From contig JAQBPB010000115.1 of the NCBI GenBank assembly GCA_028287745.1, positions 35,149 to 99,148 of the forward strand: a DNA stretch of 64,000 bases, given 5' to 3'. Below are positions 8,113 to 16,103 of the stretch, piece after piece (the stretch's first letter is position 1; each line of letters begins with the position of its first letter). The notes below the pieces were generated by a model. It worked only from the letters and a program-made list of their open reading frames with translations. It was not told where the DNA came from and ran no database searches. This DNA comes from Chloroflexota bacterium (GTDB lineage Bacteria > Chloroflexota > Chloroflexia > Chloroheliales > Chloroheliaceae). The translations under genes were made by a program, and so were the position numbers.

Positions 8113-9078
8113 GTGAACCTTAAAAAAATTGGAATTCTGACAAGCGGGGGCGATTCCCCCGGAATGAATACTGCTCTAAGGGCCGTCACCAGGACGGCTA
8201 TCCAGAATGGGCTTGAAGTAACCGGCATTGAACAAGGTTACCAGGGTATGTTCGAAAAGAAATTTGTTGAGCTTGGTCCTCGCAATGTTGGTGGGATCAT
8301 GCAGCGCGGCGGTACTTTTCTATATACCGCTCGCTGCGCCCGGTTTCTAAAACCGGAAGGCCGGTTGGAAGCCCTGGAAAATTTACGGAATGAGGGCATC
8401 CAGGCCCTGGTTATCATCGGCGGCAATGGCTCGCTGACCGGTGGACTTGAATTGGAACGGTTGGGCATGCCGGTGGTCGGTTTGCCCGGCTCGATTGATA
8501 ACGACCTTTACGGTACTGATGTGGCTATCGGTGTTGATACCTGCCTCAATACTATTCTTCACGCGATTGATAATATCAAAGACACGGCCTCTTCGCACCG
8601 CCGGGCTTTTATCCTGGAAGTAATGGGCCGCAATAGCGGTTACCTGGCGATGATGAGCGCGCTTGCCGGTGGAGCGGAAGTAGCGGTAATACCGGAAATT
8701 CCGACCGACATGGAAGAAGTAAAACAGAAACTTGTCGCGGCCTTTGACCGGGGTAAAAGCCACTTTATCATCGTGGTCGCCGAAGGGGCCGCTCTCAAGA
8801 CCCGGGAGATTTTTGACTACCTGTGCCAGCATAGCTCTTATGAGGCGCGTGTCACGATCCTGGGGCATATTCAACGGGGCGGTTCGCCCTCGGCCTTTGA
8901 CCGCATTTTAGCAACCCGCCTCGGTTACGCGGCTGTCCAAACCCTATTAGAAGGCAAGTCCGGCGTTATGATGGGTCTTTCAGGCAAGAGCATTGTGGCT
9001 ACACCCCTGGAAGATGTAATTAGCCGTTCCAAACCGGTAGACATGGTTGGCTTCGAACTGATAAAGCTGTTAAGCTAG
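8113..9078 (+). CDS. pfkA: 6-phosphofructokinase
   Basis: Phosphorylates fructose 6-phosphate to the 1,6-bisphosphate, the committed step of glycolysis, in the cytosol. The 321-residue length is normal for bacterial PfkA. Motifs: ILTSGGDSPGMN at the N terminus, PGSIDND with the catalytic Asp (Asp129), MGRNSGYLA and the GHIQRGGSPSAFDR substrate loop. The ATP/Mg loop reads IIGGNGSLTGG: the Gly after the variable position fits ATP rather than pyrophosphate use, but the usual Asp (GGDGS) is Asn105. The gene starts with GTG at 8113, preceded by GGGAG. It stands alone, 100 bases before the threonine ammonia-lyase gene, with no clear terminator between them. Confidence 0.94.
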   Translation: MNLKKIGILTSGGDSPGMNTALRAVTRTAIQNGLEVTGIEQGYQGMFEKKFVELGPRNVGGIMQRGGTFLYTARCARFLKPEGRLEALENLRNEGIQALVIIGGNGSLTGGLELERLGMPVVGLPGSIDNDLYGTDVAIGVDTCLNTILHAIDNIKDTASSHRRAFILEVMGRNSGYLAMMSALAGGAEVAVIPEIPTDMEEVKQKLVAAFDRGKSHFIIVVAEGAALKTREIFDYLCQHSSYEARVTILGHIQRGGSPSAFDRILATRLGYAAVQTLLEGKSGVMMGLSGKSIVATPLEDVISRSKPVDMVGFELIKLLS

Positions 9079-9137
9079 GCGCTCAGGTAGTCCGGGCGTT
9101 TTACCAATTATGGTTTCAAAATAATAAGGAGGTTGCC

Positions 9138-9176
9138 ATGCACTCCTCTAACAATCCTACAAAGGAGTGGGTTTAG
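9138..9176 (+). CDS. 12-codon upstream ORF (putative leader peptide) of ilvA
   Basis: A strong Shine-Dalgarno sequence (AAGGAGG, 9126-9132) precedes ATG by five bases. The ORF encodes MHSSNNPTKEWV and stops at 9176, two bases before the ilvA ATG. It contains the ilvA ribosome binding site within its last codons. Such spacing is typical of translational coupling. The peptide has one Thr and no Ile run, so classic attenuation is not evident. Its existence as a translated peptide is inferred from the SD and the geometry. Confidence 0.6.
   Translation: MHSSNNPTKEWV
9141..9169 (+). promoter_or_regulatory. Hairpin covering the ilvA ribosome binding site
   Basis: CACTCCT (9141-9147) is perfectly complementary to AGGAGTG (9163-9169), with a 15-base loop. 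The right arm contains the AAAGGAG ribosome binding site of ilvA; the left arm lies at codons 2-4 of the 12-codon upstream ORF. A ribosome translating that ORF would melt the stem and expose the site. Confidence 0.6.
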
Positions 9177-9178
9177 TT

Positions 9179-10453
9179 ATGACCATCCAGGTGGAAAAAA
9201 ATACGAGTGACCGGTTCCCGATAACCCTGGACGACATCCAGGCAGCCAACCAGCGGATTCATGGAGTCATCGAGCGGACATCCCTGGTCTACAACTCATA
9301 CTTCAGCCAGGAGTGCGGGGCAGAAATTTACCTCAAACTGGAAAACTTGCAGCAGACCGGCTCTTTCAAGCTGCGCGGGGCCAGCAACAAGATAGCCTCT
9401 ATGCTGGCAGCCGCCGAGAAAGCCGGCCAGGAACGCCCTAAGGGTGTGATTGCGGCCTCCGCCGGTAACCATGCCCAGGGGGTCGCCTATGCCGCCGCTT
9501 ATAACCGGCTGGCCGCCATAGTGGTGATGCCCCAGGGCGCTTCCCTGACCAAAATAAAAGCCTGCCGGGAGATGGGTGCCGAAATCATCCAGTACGGCAC
9601 CAGCCTGGAAGAAGCCGCGACGTATGCCAGGCAGCAGTCTAAAGAAAATGGGTATATATTCATCCATCCTTACGATGACTGGGATATTATCACCGGGCAG
9701 GCCACGCTCGGCCTGGAACTGCTCGAAGACCTGCCCGATATAACCACGGCGGTCATTCCGCTTGGCGGCGGCGGTCTGCTGGGCGGCACCGCGATGGCCC
9801 TGAAGCTTCAAAACCCGGCTATCCGGGTGATTGGGGTCCAGACTGAGGCGGTTTCGCCTTACCTGGGCTACATCAAAAGCGGCAACTACAATGCTATCCA
9901 GCCTAATGCCACAACCATTGCCGACGGTATTAAAGTAAAGCTGCCCGGTACGGCCAATTCTTCGATTATTCGCCAGTACGTGGATGACGTGGTTACGGTT
10001 GATGATAACCAGATAAGCGAGGCGATTGTCGCTTTACTGGAACGGACCCGCACGATTGGTGAAGGCGCTGGCGCGGTCGCCCTGGCCGCTATGCTGCACA
10101 AAAAGGTGCCGCTGGGTCCGTCTGAAAAGGTCGCGATTGTTATCAGTGGCGGTAACATCGACTCGACCCTGATTGGCCGGATTATTGACTTCGGCCTGGT
10201 CTCCAGCGGGCGGTATGTTTCGGTGGCGATTACCGTACCTGACTTGCCCGGCCAGCTGGTCCATCTGCTGAGTACGGTCGCGGACCTGGGTATGAACGTG
10301 CGCCAGGTCGAACACCGGCGAGGTGAACTGCATATCCCGGTTGGCAAGACCGAAATTATTTTGCAGATTGAAACCAAAGACTGGGACCAGCAGGCCGAAC
10401 TTTTCCGGCGCTTTGCCGAGGAAGGGATTTTTGCCCGCAATTTGCTGGTCTGA
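9179..10453 (+). CDS. ilvA: Threonine ammonia-lyase with C-terminal ACT domain
   Basis: PLP enzyme converting L-threonine to 2-oxobutyrate and ammonia, feeding isoleucine synthesis or catabolism. It has fold-type II PLP motifs: TGSFKLRGA with the Schiff-base Lys, SAGNHAQG, and the phosphate loop PLGGGGLLGG. A single ACT-like regulatory domain (about 330-424, SVAITVPDLPGQLVHLL) follows, so it is the medium-length TdcB/IlvA type; one ACT-like domain suggests modest allosteric control. The tracked start GTG at 9167 overlaps the ribosome binding site AAAGGAG (9161-9167), so ATG at 9179 is preferred (424 residues). Translation is probably governed by the leader ORF and hairpin just upstream. It begins a tight operon with the hydroxyproline dehydratase and the molybdo-oxidoreductase. 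Confidence 0.93.
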   Translation: MTIQVEKNTSDRFPITLDDIQAANQRIHGVIERTSLVYNSYFSQECGAEIYLKLENLQQTGSFKLRGASNKIASMLAAAEKAGQERPKGVIAASAGNHAQGVAYAAAYNRLAAIVVMPQGASLTKIKACREMGAEIIQYGTSLEEAATYARQQSKENGYIFIHPYDDWDIITGQATLGLELLEDLPDITTAVIPLGGGGLLGGTAMALKLQNPAIRVIGVQTEAVSPYLGYIKSGNYNAIQPNATTIADGIKVKLPGTANSSIIRQYVDDVVTVDDNQISEAIVALLERTRTIGEGAGAVALAAMLHKKVPLGPSEKVAIVISGGNIDSTLIGRIIDFGLVSSGRYVSVAITVPDLPGQLVHLLSTVADLGMNVRQVEHRRGELHIPVGKTEIILQIETKDWDQQAELFRRFAEEGIFARNLLV

Positions 10454-10466
10454 TTTACAGGAGCTA

Positions 10467-11573
10467 ATGTTGTCCCAAGCAAAACCCTTTCAATTAAATT
10501 GGAACCAGGCCGACCTGACCCGGCGTGAGGGCGTGATGGTTATCAGTACGATTGACGCGCACGCAGCCGGGGAGCCTCTGCGGATTGTAACGGGCGGCTT
10601 TCCGGAGCTGCCCGGCACGACTATTTTAGAGCGCCGCCGCTATATGCAGACTCATTACGACCACCTGCGCAAAGCGTTGATGTGGGAGCCGCGCGGCCAC
10701 TACGATATGTACGGGGCGATTATTACACCGCCCGTATCGCCGGAAGCGGACCTGGGCGTGCTTTTTATGCACAACGAGGGGTACAGCACAATGTGCGGCC
10801 ACGGCATAATTGCCCTGGTAACCGTCCTGGTGGAGACCGGAGCTATTCCGGCTCAGGGACCGCAGACGCCGGTTAACCTGGATACTCCGGCCGGACTGGT
10901 CCGGGCAACCGCGCATTATGACGCAACTACCCGGAGAGTCAGCAAGGTTTCGTTTGTAAACGTGGCTTCTTTCCTGTACGCCCGGGACGTCAGCATTACC
11001 GGCCGCCGGTTCAGCCAGTTCAATAAAATAAAAGTTGATATTGCTTTTGGCGGGGCCTTTTACGCGGTCGTGCCGGTCGAAAGGCTGGGCCTGGCCCGCC
11101 TGGAAGATGTGCCGCTGACCCAGTTAATCAAGCTGGGTACTTCGATCAAGTCGGCGGTTAACGCCGCCCACCCGGTCAAACATCCCTTCGAGCCGGACCT
11201 GGGTTTTCTGTATGGTACAATCCTGGTCGGTCCGCCGCGTGACCCGGACCATCACAGCGCCAATATCTGTATCTTTGCCAACCGCGAGGTGGACCGCTCG
11301 CCAACTGGGACCGGCGTATCGGCCCGCCTGGCCTTGCACCACGCCAAAGGCGAATTGCCGGAAGGCCAGACTATCGCCATCGAAAGTATCATCGGCAGCG
11401 TCTTTGAAGGACGCATCTTGAGCAAGACTAAAGTTGGTTCCCACGATGCGATTGTGCCGGAAGTGAGCGGCCAGGCCGCTATCACTGGCCGACACGAATT
11501 TATTATTGACCCGGCCGACCCGTTTGGAGCCGGATTCCTGGTCCAGAACCAGACCGCAGGAGAGCAAAATTAA
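10467..11573 (+). CDS. trans-3-hydroxy-L-proline dehydratase (proline racemase family)
   Basis: Member of the proline racemase superfamily, 368 residues. The first catalytic Cys is in TMCGHGII. The second catalytic position, Cys in racemases and epimerases (DRSPCGTG), is Thr here (DRSPTGTGVSARLA). In characterised family members the Cys/Thr pair marks trans-3-hydroxy-L-proline dehydratases, which eliminate water to give pyrroline-2-carboxylate. Other motifs: STIDAHAAGEPLRIV near the N terminus. The tracked ORF starts inside ilvA; the ATG at 10467, six bases after CAGGAG, gives the normal start. It lies 13 bases after ilvA and its stop overlaps the next ATG by one base (TAATG), so the three genes are translationally linked. 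Confidence 0.87.
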   Translation: MLSQAKPFQLNWNQADLTRREGVMVISTIDAHAAGEPLRIVTGGFPELPGTTILERRRYMQTHYDHLRKALMWEPRGHYDMYGAIITPPVSPEADLGVLFMHNEGYSTMCGHGIIALVTVLVETGAIPAQGPQTPVNLDTPAGLVRATAHYDATTRRVSKVSFVNVASFLYARDVSITGRRFSQFNKIKVDIAFGGAFYAVVPVERLGLARLEDVPLTQLIKLGTSIKSAVNAAHPVKHPFEPDLGFLYGTILVGPPRDPDHHSANICIFANREVDRSPTGTGVSARLALHHAKGELPEGQTIAIESIIGSVFEGRILSKTKVGSHDAIVPEVSGQAAITGRHEFIIDPADPFGAGFLVQNQTAGEQN

Positions 11574-13741
11574 TGACTATCGCCCCGGACCGCCGTTCCA
11601 TCAAAGTCGAAACCCGTAAAGTAATCTGCCCGCACGATTGTCCCGATACCTGTTGTATGTCCGTAACAGTTGAAGATGGCCGGGTCACCAAAGTTACCGG
11701 CGATGACAGCCACCCTTTCACCCAGGGCTTTCTATGTGTCAAGACCAACTATTACCTGGAGCGGCTCTACAGCCCGCAGCGCATTAAATATCCCATGCGG
11801 CGGGTCGGGCCAAAAGGTTCCGGCCAGTTCGAGCGAATTTCCTGGGACGAAGCGACCCGCCTGATTGCTGACCGGTTTAAAACCATTATTGCCGAAGATG
11901 GGGCCGAGGCTATCCTGCCCTACAGCTACGCCGGGACGATGGGCCTGCTTAGTTACGCTTCGATGGACCGCCGCTTTTTCAATTATATGGGCGCTTCGCA
12001 ACTGGACCGGACTATCTGCTCGACCGCCGGTAAAGAGGGCTATAACTTTACCATGGGCGGCTCGTTCGGGACTGACCCCGAAAGTATCGTCAACGCCAAA
12101 CTGATTATCGCCTGGGGCACTAACCCGGTCTCGACTAACGTCCACCTGATGCCTTTTATCAACGAGGCTAAAAAGCGCGGAGCCAGGCTGGTAACAGTTG
12201 ACCCGCACAAGTCCAAGACCGCCGACCAGTCTGACCTTTATATCCAGCCGTACCCCGGCACCGACGCAGCCCTGGCCCTGGGCATGATGCAGGTTATTAT
12301 CGCGGAAAACCTGCACGACCGGGAATTTATCAAAAGCGATACCCTTGGTTTTGACCTGCTGGCCGAACGCGCCAAAGAATACCCGCCCGAACGGGTCGAG
12401 CAAATTACCGGTGTACCGGCCCAGCAAATCCGGGAGTTTGCCCGCCTGTATGCTACTATCAAACCGAGCTTTATCCGGCTCTCCTACGGCCTTAACCGCC
12501 ACACCAACGGCGGGATGATGGTCCGGACGGTTAGCTGCCTGCCTGCCCTGGTAGGGGCCTGGTCCCAGGTGGGCGGCGGCGCGCTGCTCAGCACCGGCGG
12601 GGCCTTTCCGCTGAACCGGGCCGCCCTGGAAAAGCCGCAGTTTCTGAGCCGCCATTCCAGGTTTCCCCGCACCATCAATATGATCAAGCTGGGCGAAGCG
12701 CTCCTGGATTACAAAGAACCGCCGGTCAAGGCGCTCTTTGTCTATAACTCCAACCCGGCGGTGGTCGCGCCTAATAGCCGCAAAGTGATTGCCGGTCTGG
12801 AACGCGAAGACCTTTTCTGTGTGGTCCACGAACAGGTAATGACCGATACGGCCCGGTACGCCGATATTGTCTTGCCCGCGCCAACCACTTTTGAATGCCT
12901 GGACCTGTACGCCGCTTACGGCCACCTGTATGTCCAGTTGAGCCAGCCGGTAATACCGCCGCTGGGTGAAGTCCTGGCGAACACGGAAGTTTTCCGCCGC
13001 CTGGCCGGTGCGATGGGGTACGCTGACCCCTCTTTCGAGGATAGCGACGAAGATTTAGTCCGGCAGGCCCTTAGCGGCAATCATCCGTCCCTGGCTGGAA
13101 TAACTTACGAGCGGTTACAGAAGGACACTTTTGCCCGCCTGAACCTGCCCCAACCCTATAATCCGTTTGAGGGCGGCAAGTACCCGACGCCCAGCGGCAA
13201 GATTGAATTTTATTCCGAGAAAATGCTGCGGGCCGGGTTCGACCCGCTGCCGGTCCATAACCCGTCGGCTGAAAGCGCCGACGGCTCGCCTGAACTCTTT
13301 GAGAAATACCCGCTGCGGCTGGTGACTCCGGCGGCCCATCACTTCCTGAACAGCTCTTTTGCCGAAATGCCGACCATGTTGCGCAAGCAGCAGCGGCCCT
13401 ATTTAGAGCTAAACGAAGTGGACGCCCGCGAACGAAGCATCCGGCAGGGCCAGTGGGTACGAGCCTGGAACGAGCGGGGCGAGGCTTATTTTGTAGCTGA
13501 CATAAAAGATAGTGTCGGGGCCGGGGTGGCCTGTCATCTCAGCCTGTGGTGGCAGCGCTACAGCCCGCTGGGCTGGAACTGCAACACGCTCACCAGCGAC
13601 GCCGAGGCCGATATGGGCGGCGGGGCGACCTTCCACACAAATTTGGTCCAGGTGGAACTGGCCGCGCTGTCACTCCCGCCGGAAAAAATGGCGGGACTGG
13701 AAAATCTATATCCGCTGAGTGAGGAAGTCCGGCTAGGTTAA
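11573..13741 (+). CDS. Molybdopterin-dependent oxidoreductase with 4Fe-4S site
   Basis: Catalytic subunit of the DMSO reductase superfamily, 722 residues, holding bis-MGD molybdenum (or tungsten) and one Fe-S cluster. The N-terminal Fe-S motif is CPHDCPDTC followed by FLCVKTN. Cofactor-binding stretches include IIAWGTNPVSTNVH, LFVYNSNPAVVAPN and a C-terminal MopB-CT domain from about 600 (LRLVTPAAHHFLNSS). There is no twin-arginine signal, so it is cytosolic. No small Fe-S or membrane subunit is adjacent. The substrate is unknown. Its stop-start overlap with the hydroxyproline dehydratase and linkage to threonine ammonia-lyase suggest that it acts on amino-acid breakdown products (inference). 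A MOSC-domain gene lies 0.7 kb away. Confidence 0.88.
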   Translation: MTIAPDRRSIKVETRKVICPHDCPDTCCMSVTVEDGRVTKVTGDDSHPFTQGFLCVKTNYYLERLYSPQRIKYPMRRVGPKGSGQFERISWDEATRLIADRFKTIIAEDGAEAILPYSYAGTMGLLSYASMDRRFFNYMGASQLDRTICSTAGKEGYNFTMGGSFGTDPESIVNAKLIIAWGTNPVSTNVHLMPFINEAKKRGARLVTVDPHKSKTADQSDLYIQPYPGTDAALALGMMQVIIAENLHDREFIKSDTLGFDLLAERAKEYPPERVEQITGVPAQQIREFARLYATIKPSFIRLSYGLNRHTNGGMMVRTVSCLPALVGAWSQVGGGALLSTGGAFPLNRAALEKPQFLSRHSRFPRTINMIKLGEALLDYKEPPVKALFVYNSNPAVVAPNSRKVIAGLEREDLFCVVHEQVMTDTARYADIVLPAPTTFECLDLYAAYGHLYVQLSQPVIPPLGEVLANTEVFRRLAGAMGYADPSFEDSDEDLVRQALSGNHPSLAGITYERLQKDTFARLNLPQPYNPFEGGKYPTPSGKIEFYSEKMLRAGFDPLPVHNPSAESADGSPELFEKYPLRLVTPAAHHFLNSSFAEMPTMLRKQQRPYLELNEVDARERSIRQGQWVRAWNERGEAYFVADIKDSVGAGVACHLSLWWQRYSPLGWNCNTLTSDAEADMGGGATFHTNLVQVELAALSLPPEKMAGLENLYPLSEEVRLG

Positions 13742-13788
13742 AGTATCAATGCTTTAAGGGCCGCTTTCCTAACCGCCGCCAGCCCGTA

Positions 13789-13832
13789 AATGAACCGCTT
13801 TTCGCCTGATCAGGGATGCAAAGCGGTTCATT
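13789..13832. terminator. Hairpin between convergent genes, probable terminator
   Basis: A perfect 13-bp inverted repeat (AATGAACCGCTTT / AAAGCGGTTCATT) with an 18-base loop lies between the end of the molybdo-oxidoreductase gene and the convergent copper-protein gene. It lacks a good T run on either side, so termination efficiency is uncertain. Confidence 0.5.
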
Positions 13833-13909
13833 CGCATTTATAGCCCTGAATTGCTTTGTAACTCGCCGGGAAATTCCGCTTAACAGCACAAAAGTGATTG
13901 CAGCCCGTA

Positions 13910-14269
13910 TCAGGCGGCCATGGCCCGGCAGCTTGCAGCGCACTTGCGGCACATATCGGCGCAGGCTTGCATATGCAGGTCGTTATCCTGTTTAGCCAGC
14001 CGTTCGCAGTCCTGGGCGCAAGCTTCGCAGATTTCGGCGCAAGCGCCGCAGGTCCGGTTGTGGAACTGCGAGCCGCGTATCATAAAGTCGGCGCTGGTCT
14101 GGCAAATCTGGACGCAGTCCTGCAGCAACTTGATATGGTCGGGGGCGGCGTGCGGCCCGCCTATTTGCAGGCAGTGGGAAATGGTTTCCAGGCAGACTCT
14201 GTGACAATCCACGCAGTTCCGGATACACTGCTCCATCTCGGCTGACATATGTCCCTGCTCATGCGGCAT
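13910..14269 (-). CDS. Four-helix Cys-rich copper-storage-like protein (Csp3/DUF326 type)
   Basis: The 119-residue protein contains 16 Cys, mostly as CxxxC and CxxC pairs spaced along helices (ECIRNCVDCHRVC-like start, CGACAEICEACAQDC, CADMCRKCAASC). This matches the four-helix-bundle copper storage proteins (Csp), which line the bundle core with thiols and load many Cu(I) ions. With no Tat or Sec signal it belongs to the cytosolic Csp3 kind. The His-containing N terminus (MPHEQGHM) fits metal loading. It lies between a molybdo-oxidoreductase and a MOSC gene, but on the minus strand with its own upstream gap of 177 bases. Copper binding is inferred from family and Cys pattern. Confidence 0.85.
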   Translation of the reverse strand: MPHEQGHMSAEMEQCIRNCVDCHRVCLETISHCLQIGGPHAAPDHIKLLQDCVQICQTSADFMIRGSQFHNRTCGACAEICEACAQDCERLAKQDNDLHMQACADMCRKCAASCRAMAA

Positions 14270-14446
14270 ATAGTTGCTCCTTTCGATAATTCCAAAAGTT
14301 ACTTCTGCCCCTGATTCAGCATATATCAGGCCGTTACCGTTAAAACCCGGTCGGCAAAAACCTGTTTTCTCTCTCTCTGAACTTTCCCATGTGCTGCCCT
14401 TTATTGGATAGCGTTAAAGCGGTTAGGTAAAATTTGACCCGGTTAG

Positions 14447-15031
14447 TTATTTCGCGCCAATTTTTGGGAAGCTGTAAAGCACCTGGGAGGGCACTTCGAC
14501 TCTTACCGGCTCACCCGGTTTAATCAGGCCGGGGCGTTCCACCCAGCCGACTAACCCACGCCTGTGCAGGGCCGCTTTGGGGAAACGTCCTGCCAGTTTC
14601 TTCTTATCCAGGTAGCGGCTTTGCAGCACATCACCGGGCGTCAGGCAGGGGTCGTTCTCGCCTTCGACTACCAGCACGGCATTACCGGGGAAAAACAGCC
14701 GGGTGGAGGGCGGCAAGTAGGTCAGGTTGGGTATTCCCGACAGCAGCAAATTGGCTCCCAGCCACTCCGGTTCAACCAGGGGTAGGTCCAGGGCGGCGGC
14801 AATTTCGGCCAGTTCTTCGACGCTGACCAGCGAAACCTGGCGGCTGTTGCGGATAACTGTCCTTCGCTTGATGTGGGGTGTCCTGGCATCCGAAAGGCGG
14901 GTTAGCCCCGAATGTTTATCACCCTCGAAACCTTCGAAAGTTACGGTGGCCTGGTCGCAAGCGGTCGACTCCGGTCTGTGGGGGTCGCGGCTGACCATTA
15001 CTCGTTCTACCAGGGCTTCTAGGCGTTCCAT
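14447..15031 (-). CDS. MOSC-domain protein
   Basis: MOSC domains handle sulfur or molybdenum-cofactor-linked sulfur, as in sulfurase C-termini and YiiM. The 194-residue protein has the domain signature: FEGFEGDKHSGLTRL, SLVSVEELAEIA, WLGANLLLSGI, the conserved Cys in NDPCLTPGDVL, and GLVGWVERPGLIKPGEPV. The tracked ORF begins with TTG at 15037, but ATG at 15031 has AAGGA six to seven bases upstream and is preferred. It stands alone on the minus strand, near but not in operon with the molybdo-oxidoreductase; a link to that enzyme's cofactor is inference. Confidence 0.85.
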   Translation of the reverse strand: MERLEALVERVMVSRDPHRPESTACDQATVTFEGFEGDKHSGLTRLSDARTPHIKRRTVIRNSRQVSLVSVEELAEIAAALDLPLVEPEWLGANLLLSGIPNLTYLPPSTRLFFPGNAVLVVEGENDPCLTPGDVLQSRYLDKKKLAGRFPKAALHRRGLVGWVERPGLIKPGEPVRVEVPSQVLYSFPKIGAK

Positions 15032-15078
15032 TTTCAATCCTTATAAAGTATATATTCATAAAATATTGTTCTGTCTAA

Positions 15079-15110
15079 AACAAAAAGCCCGGTTAGCCGG
15101 GTTTTTGTTT
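15079..15110 (-). terminator. Intrinsic terminator of the udg gene
   Basis: On the minus strand AAACAAAAACCCGGCTAACC folds back on GGGCTTTTTGTTT, a stem with one bulged base followed by T-rich sequence. It lies 34 bases past the stop of the uracil-DNA glycosylase gene. Confidence 0.75.
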
Positions 15111-15143
15111 AGTTTCACATTACTGCCGTAACCCTGTTCTGGG

Positions 15144-15884
15144 TTAGAACATCGCAAGTTGGCCGTCATCACCATCCGGTGGGTTGGCCGGTTTCTGCCA
15201 GGGATGTAAAGGCGCGGTACCGGCCCGGAGAGCGGCCAGGCGGCTTATTACTTCCCGGAAGTCCCCGACTACCGTCTCTTTAATCTCAACCAGGGCCTGG
15301 CCCTGCTGGCGCATCACGTAGGACGGGTGAAAGGTTACCAGCACTTCGGTATTCTTCGGGCCGGGGAACCACTTGCCCCGGTCCTTGGTAATCATAAAGT
15401 TTTTGTTTTCGAGAATCTTCTTGGCGGCGGTGGCACCCAGGCAGACCACGATTTGCGGCTTTAGCAGTTCAATTTCATTCTGCCACCAGATTTCACAGGC
15501 TTTTTGCTCCGGCGGCGTGGGGGCGCGGTTTTTAACCGATTTGCCGTCTATCAGGACCGGGCGGCATTTATTGGTATTCGTGACCCAGATAGTGTCGCGT
15601 TTTAGCCCGGCTTCCTCCAGCAAAGTATTTAAAAGCTTGCCGCTGCGTCCTACAAAGGGGCGTCCCTGTTTGTCCTCATCTTCACCCGGCGCTTCGCCTA
15701 ACAGCATTACCCCGATTTCGCCCGGCGGCAGGTAAGGGCCTTCTCCGAAAACGACCTGCGTCCGGGTCCGGGCCAGGTCGCAGCGCACACAGGTTTTGGC
15801 AATATCGCGCATCAATTCCAGGTCAGTGTAGACAGAGTAAATCGCTACATTACTGGCGGCCTGTGGATTATTTACCTCGGTCAT
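15144..15884 (-). CDS. Uracil-DNA glycosylase, 4Fe-4S family (type 4 or related)
   Basis: Removes uracil from DNA to start base excision repair. The 246-residue protein shows the family 4 motif [18 protein letters not shown], the C-terminal HPSYVMRQ motif, and Cys residues placed for the Fe-S cluster (CVRCDLA near the N terminus, NTNKCRP, KACEIWW and one in VVCLGATA). Length is at the upper end for the family because of an N-terminal stretch of about 25 residues and a Pro-rich tail. It is monocistronic with its own terminator. Family 4 rather than 5 is favoured by GEAPGEDED, but the exact subfamily was not tested. Confidence 0.9.
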   Translation of the reverse strand: MTEVNNPQAASNVAIYSVYTDLELMRDIAKTCVRCDLARTRTQVVFGEGPYLPPGEIGVMLLGEAPGEDEDKQGRPFVGRSGKLLNTLLEEAGLKRDTIWVTNTNKCRPVLIDGKSVKNRAPTPPEQKACEIWWQNEIELLKPQIVVCLGATAAKKILENKNFMITKDRGKWFPGPKNTEVLVTFHPSYVMRQQGQALVEIKETVVGDFREVISRLAALRAGTAPLHPWQKPANPPDGDDGQLAMF

Positions 15885-16103
15885 TATTGCCTTTCTATTT
15901 CAGGGTCACTGGGCCCGTTAAAAATTCCGGCATAATACTAACAACATATCTATAAGAGGGCAAGTGTTGTGCCAATTAAGGCTAGCCCTCGCTTTTTTGA
16001 AAAAAAAGCCGGTTTAATAGATAATAGGGGGACAGGAAAAGATTTTTGTAAAAATAGTAGTGGAAATAACAATTAAAGTGTTTGAAAGAATGAGGAGGAA
16101 AAA

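Noticed and set aside
10323-10466. Upstream extension of the hydroxyproline dehydratase ORF
   Set aside because: The extra 48 codons overlap ilvA in another frame; ATG at 10467 has a good ribosome binding site.
11732-12925. A 397-residue minus-strand ORF inside the molybdo-oxidoreductase gene
   Set aside because: The long frame is a by-product of GC-biased codons; no motifs and the plus-strand protein has full family features.
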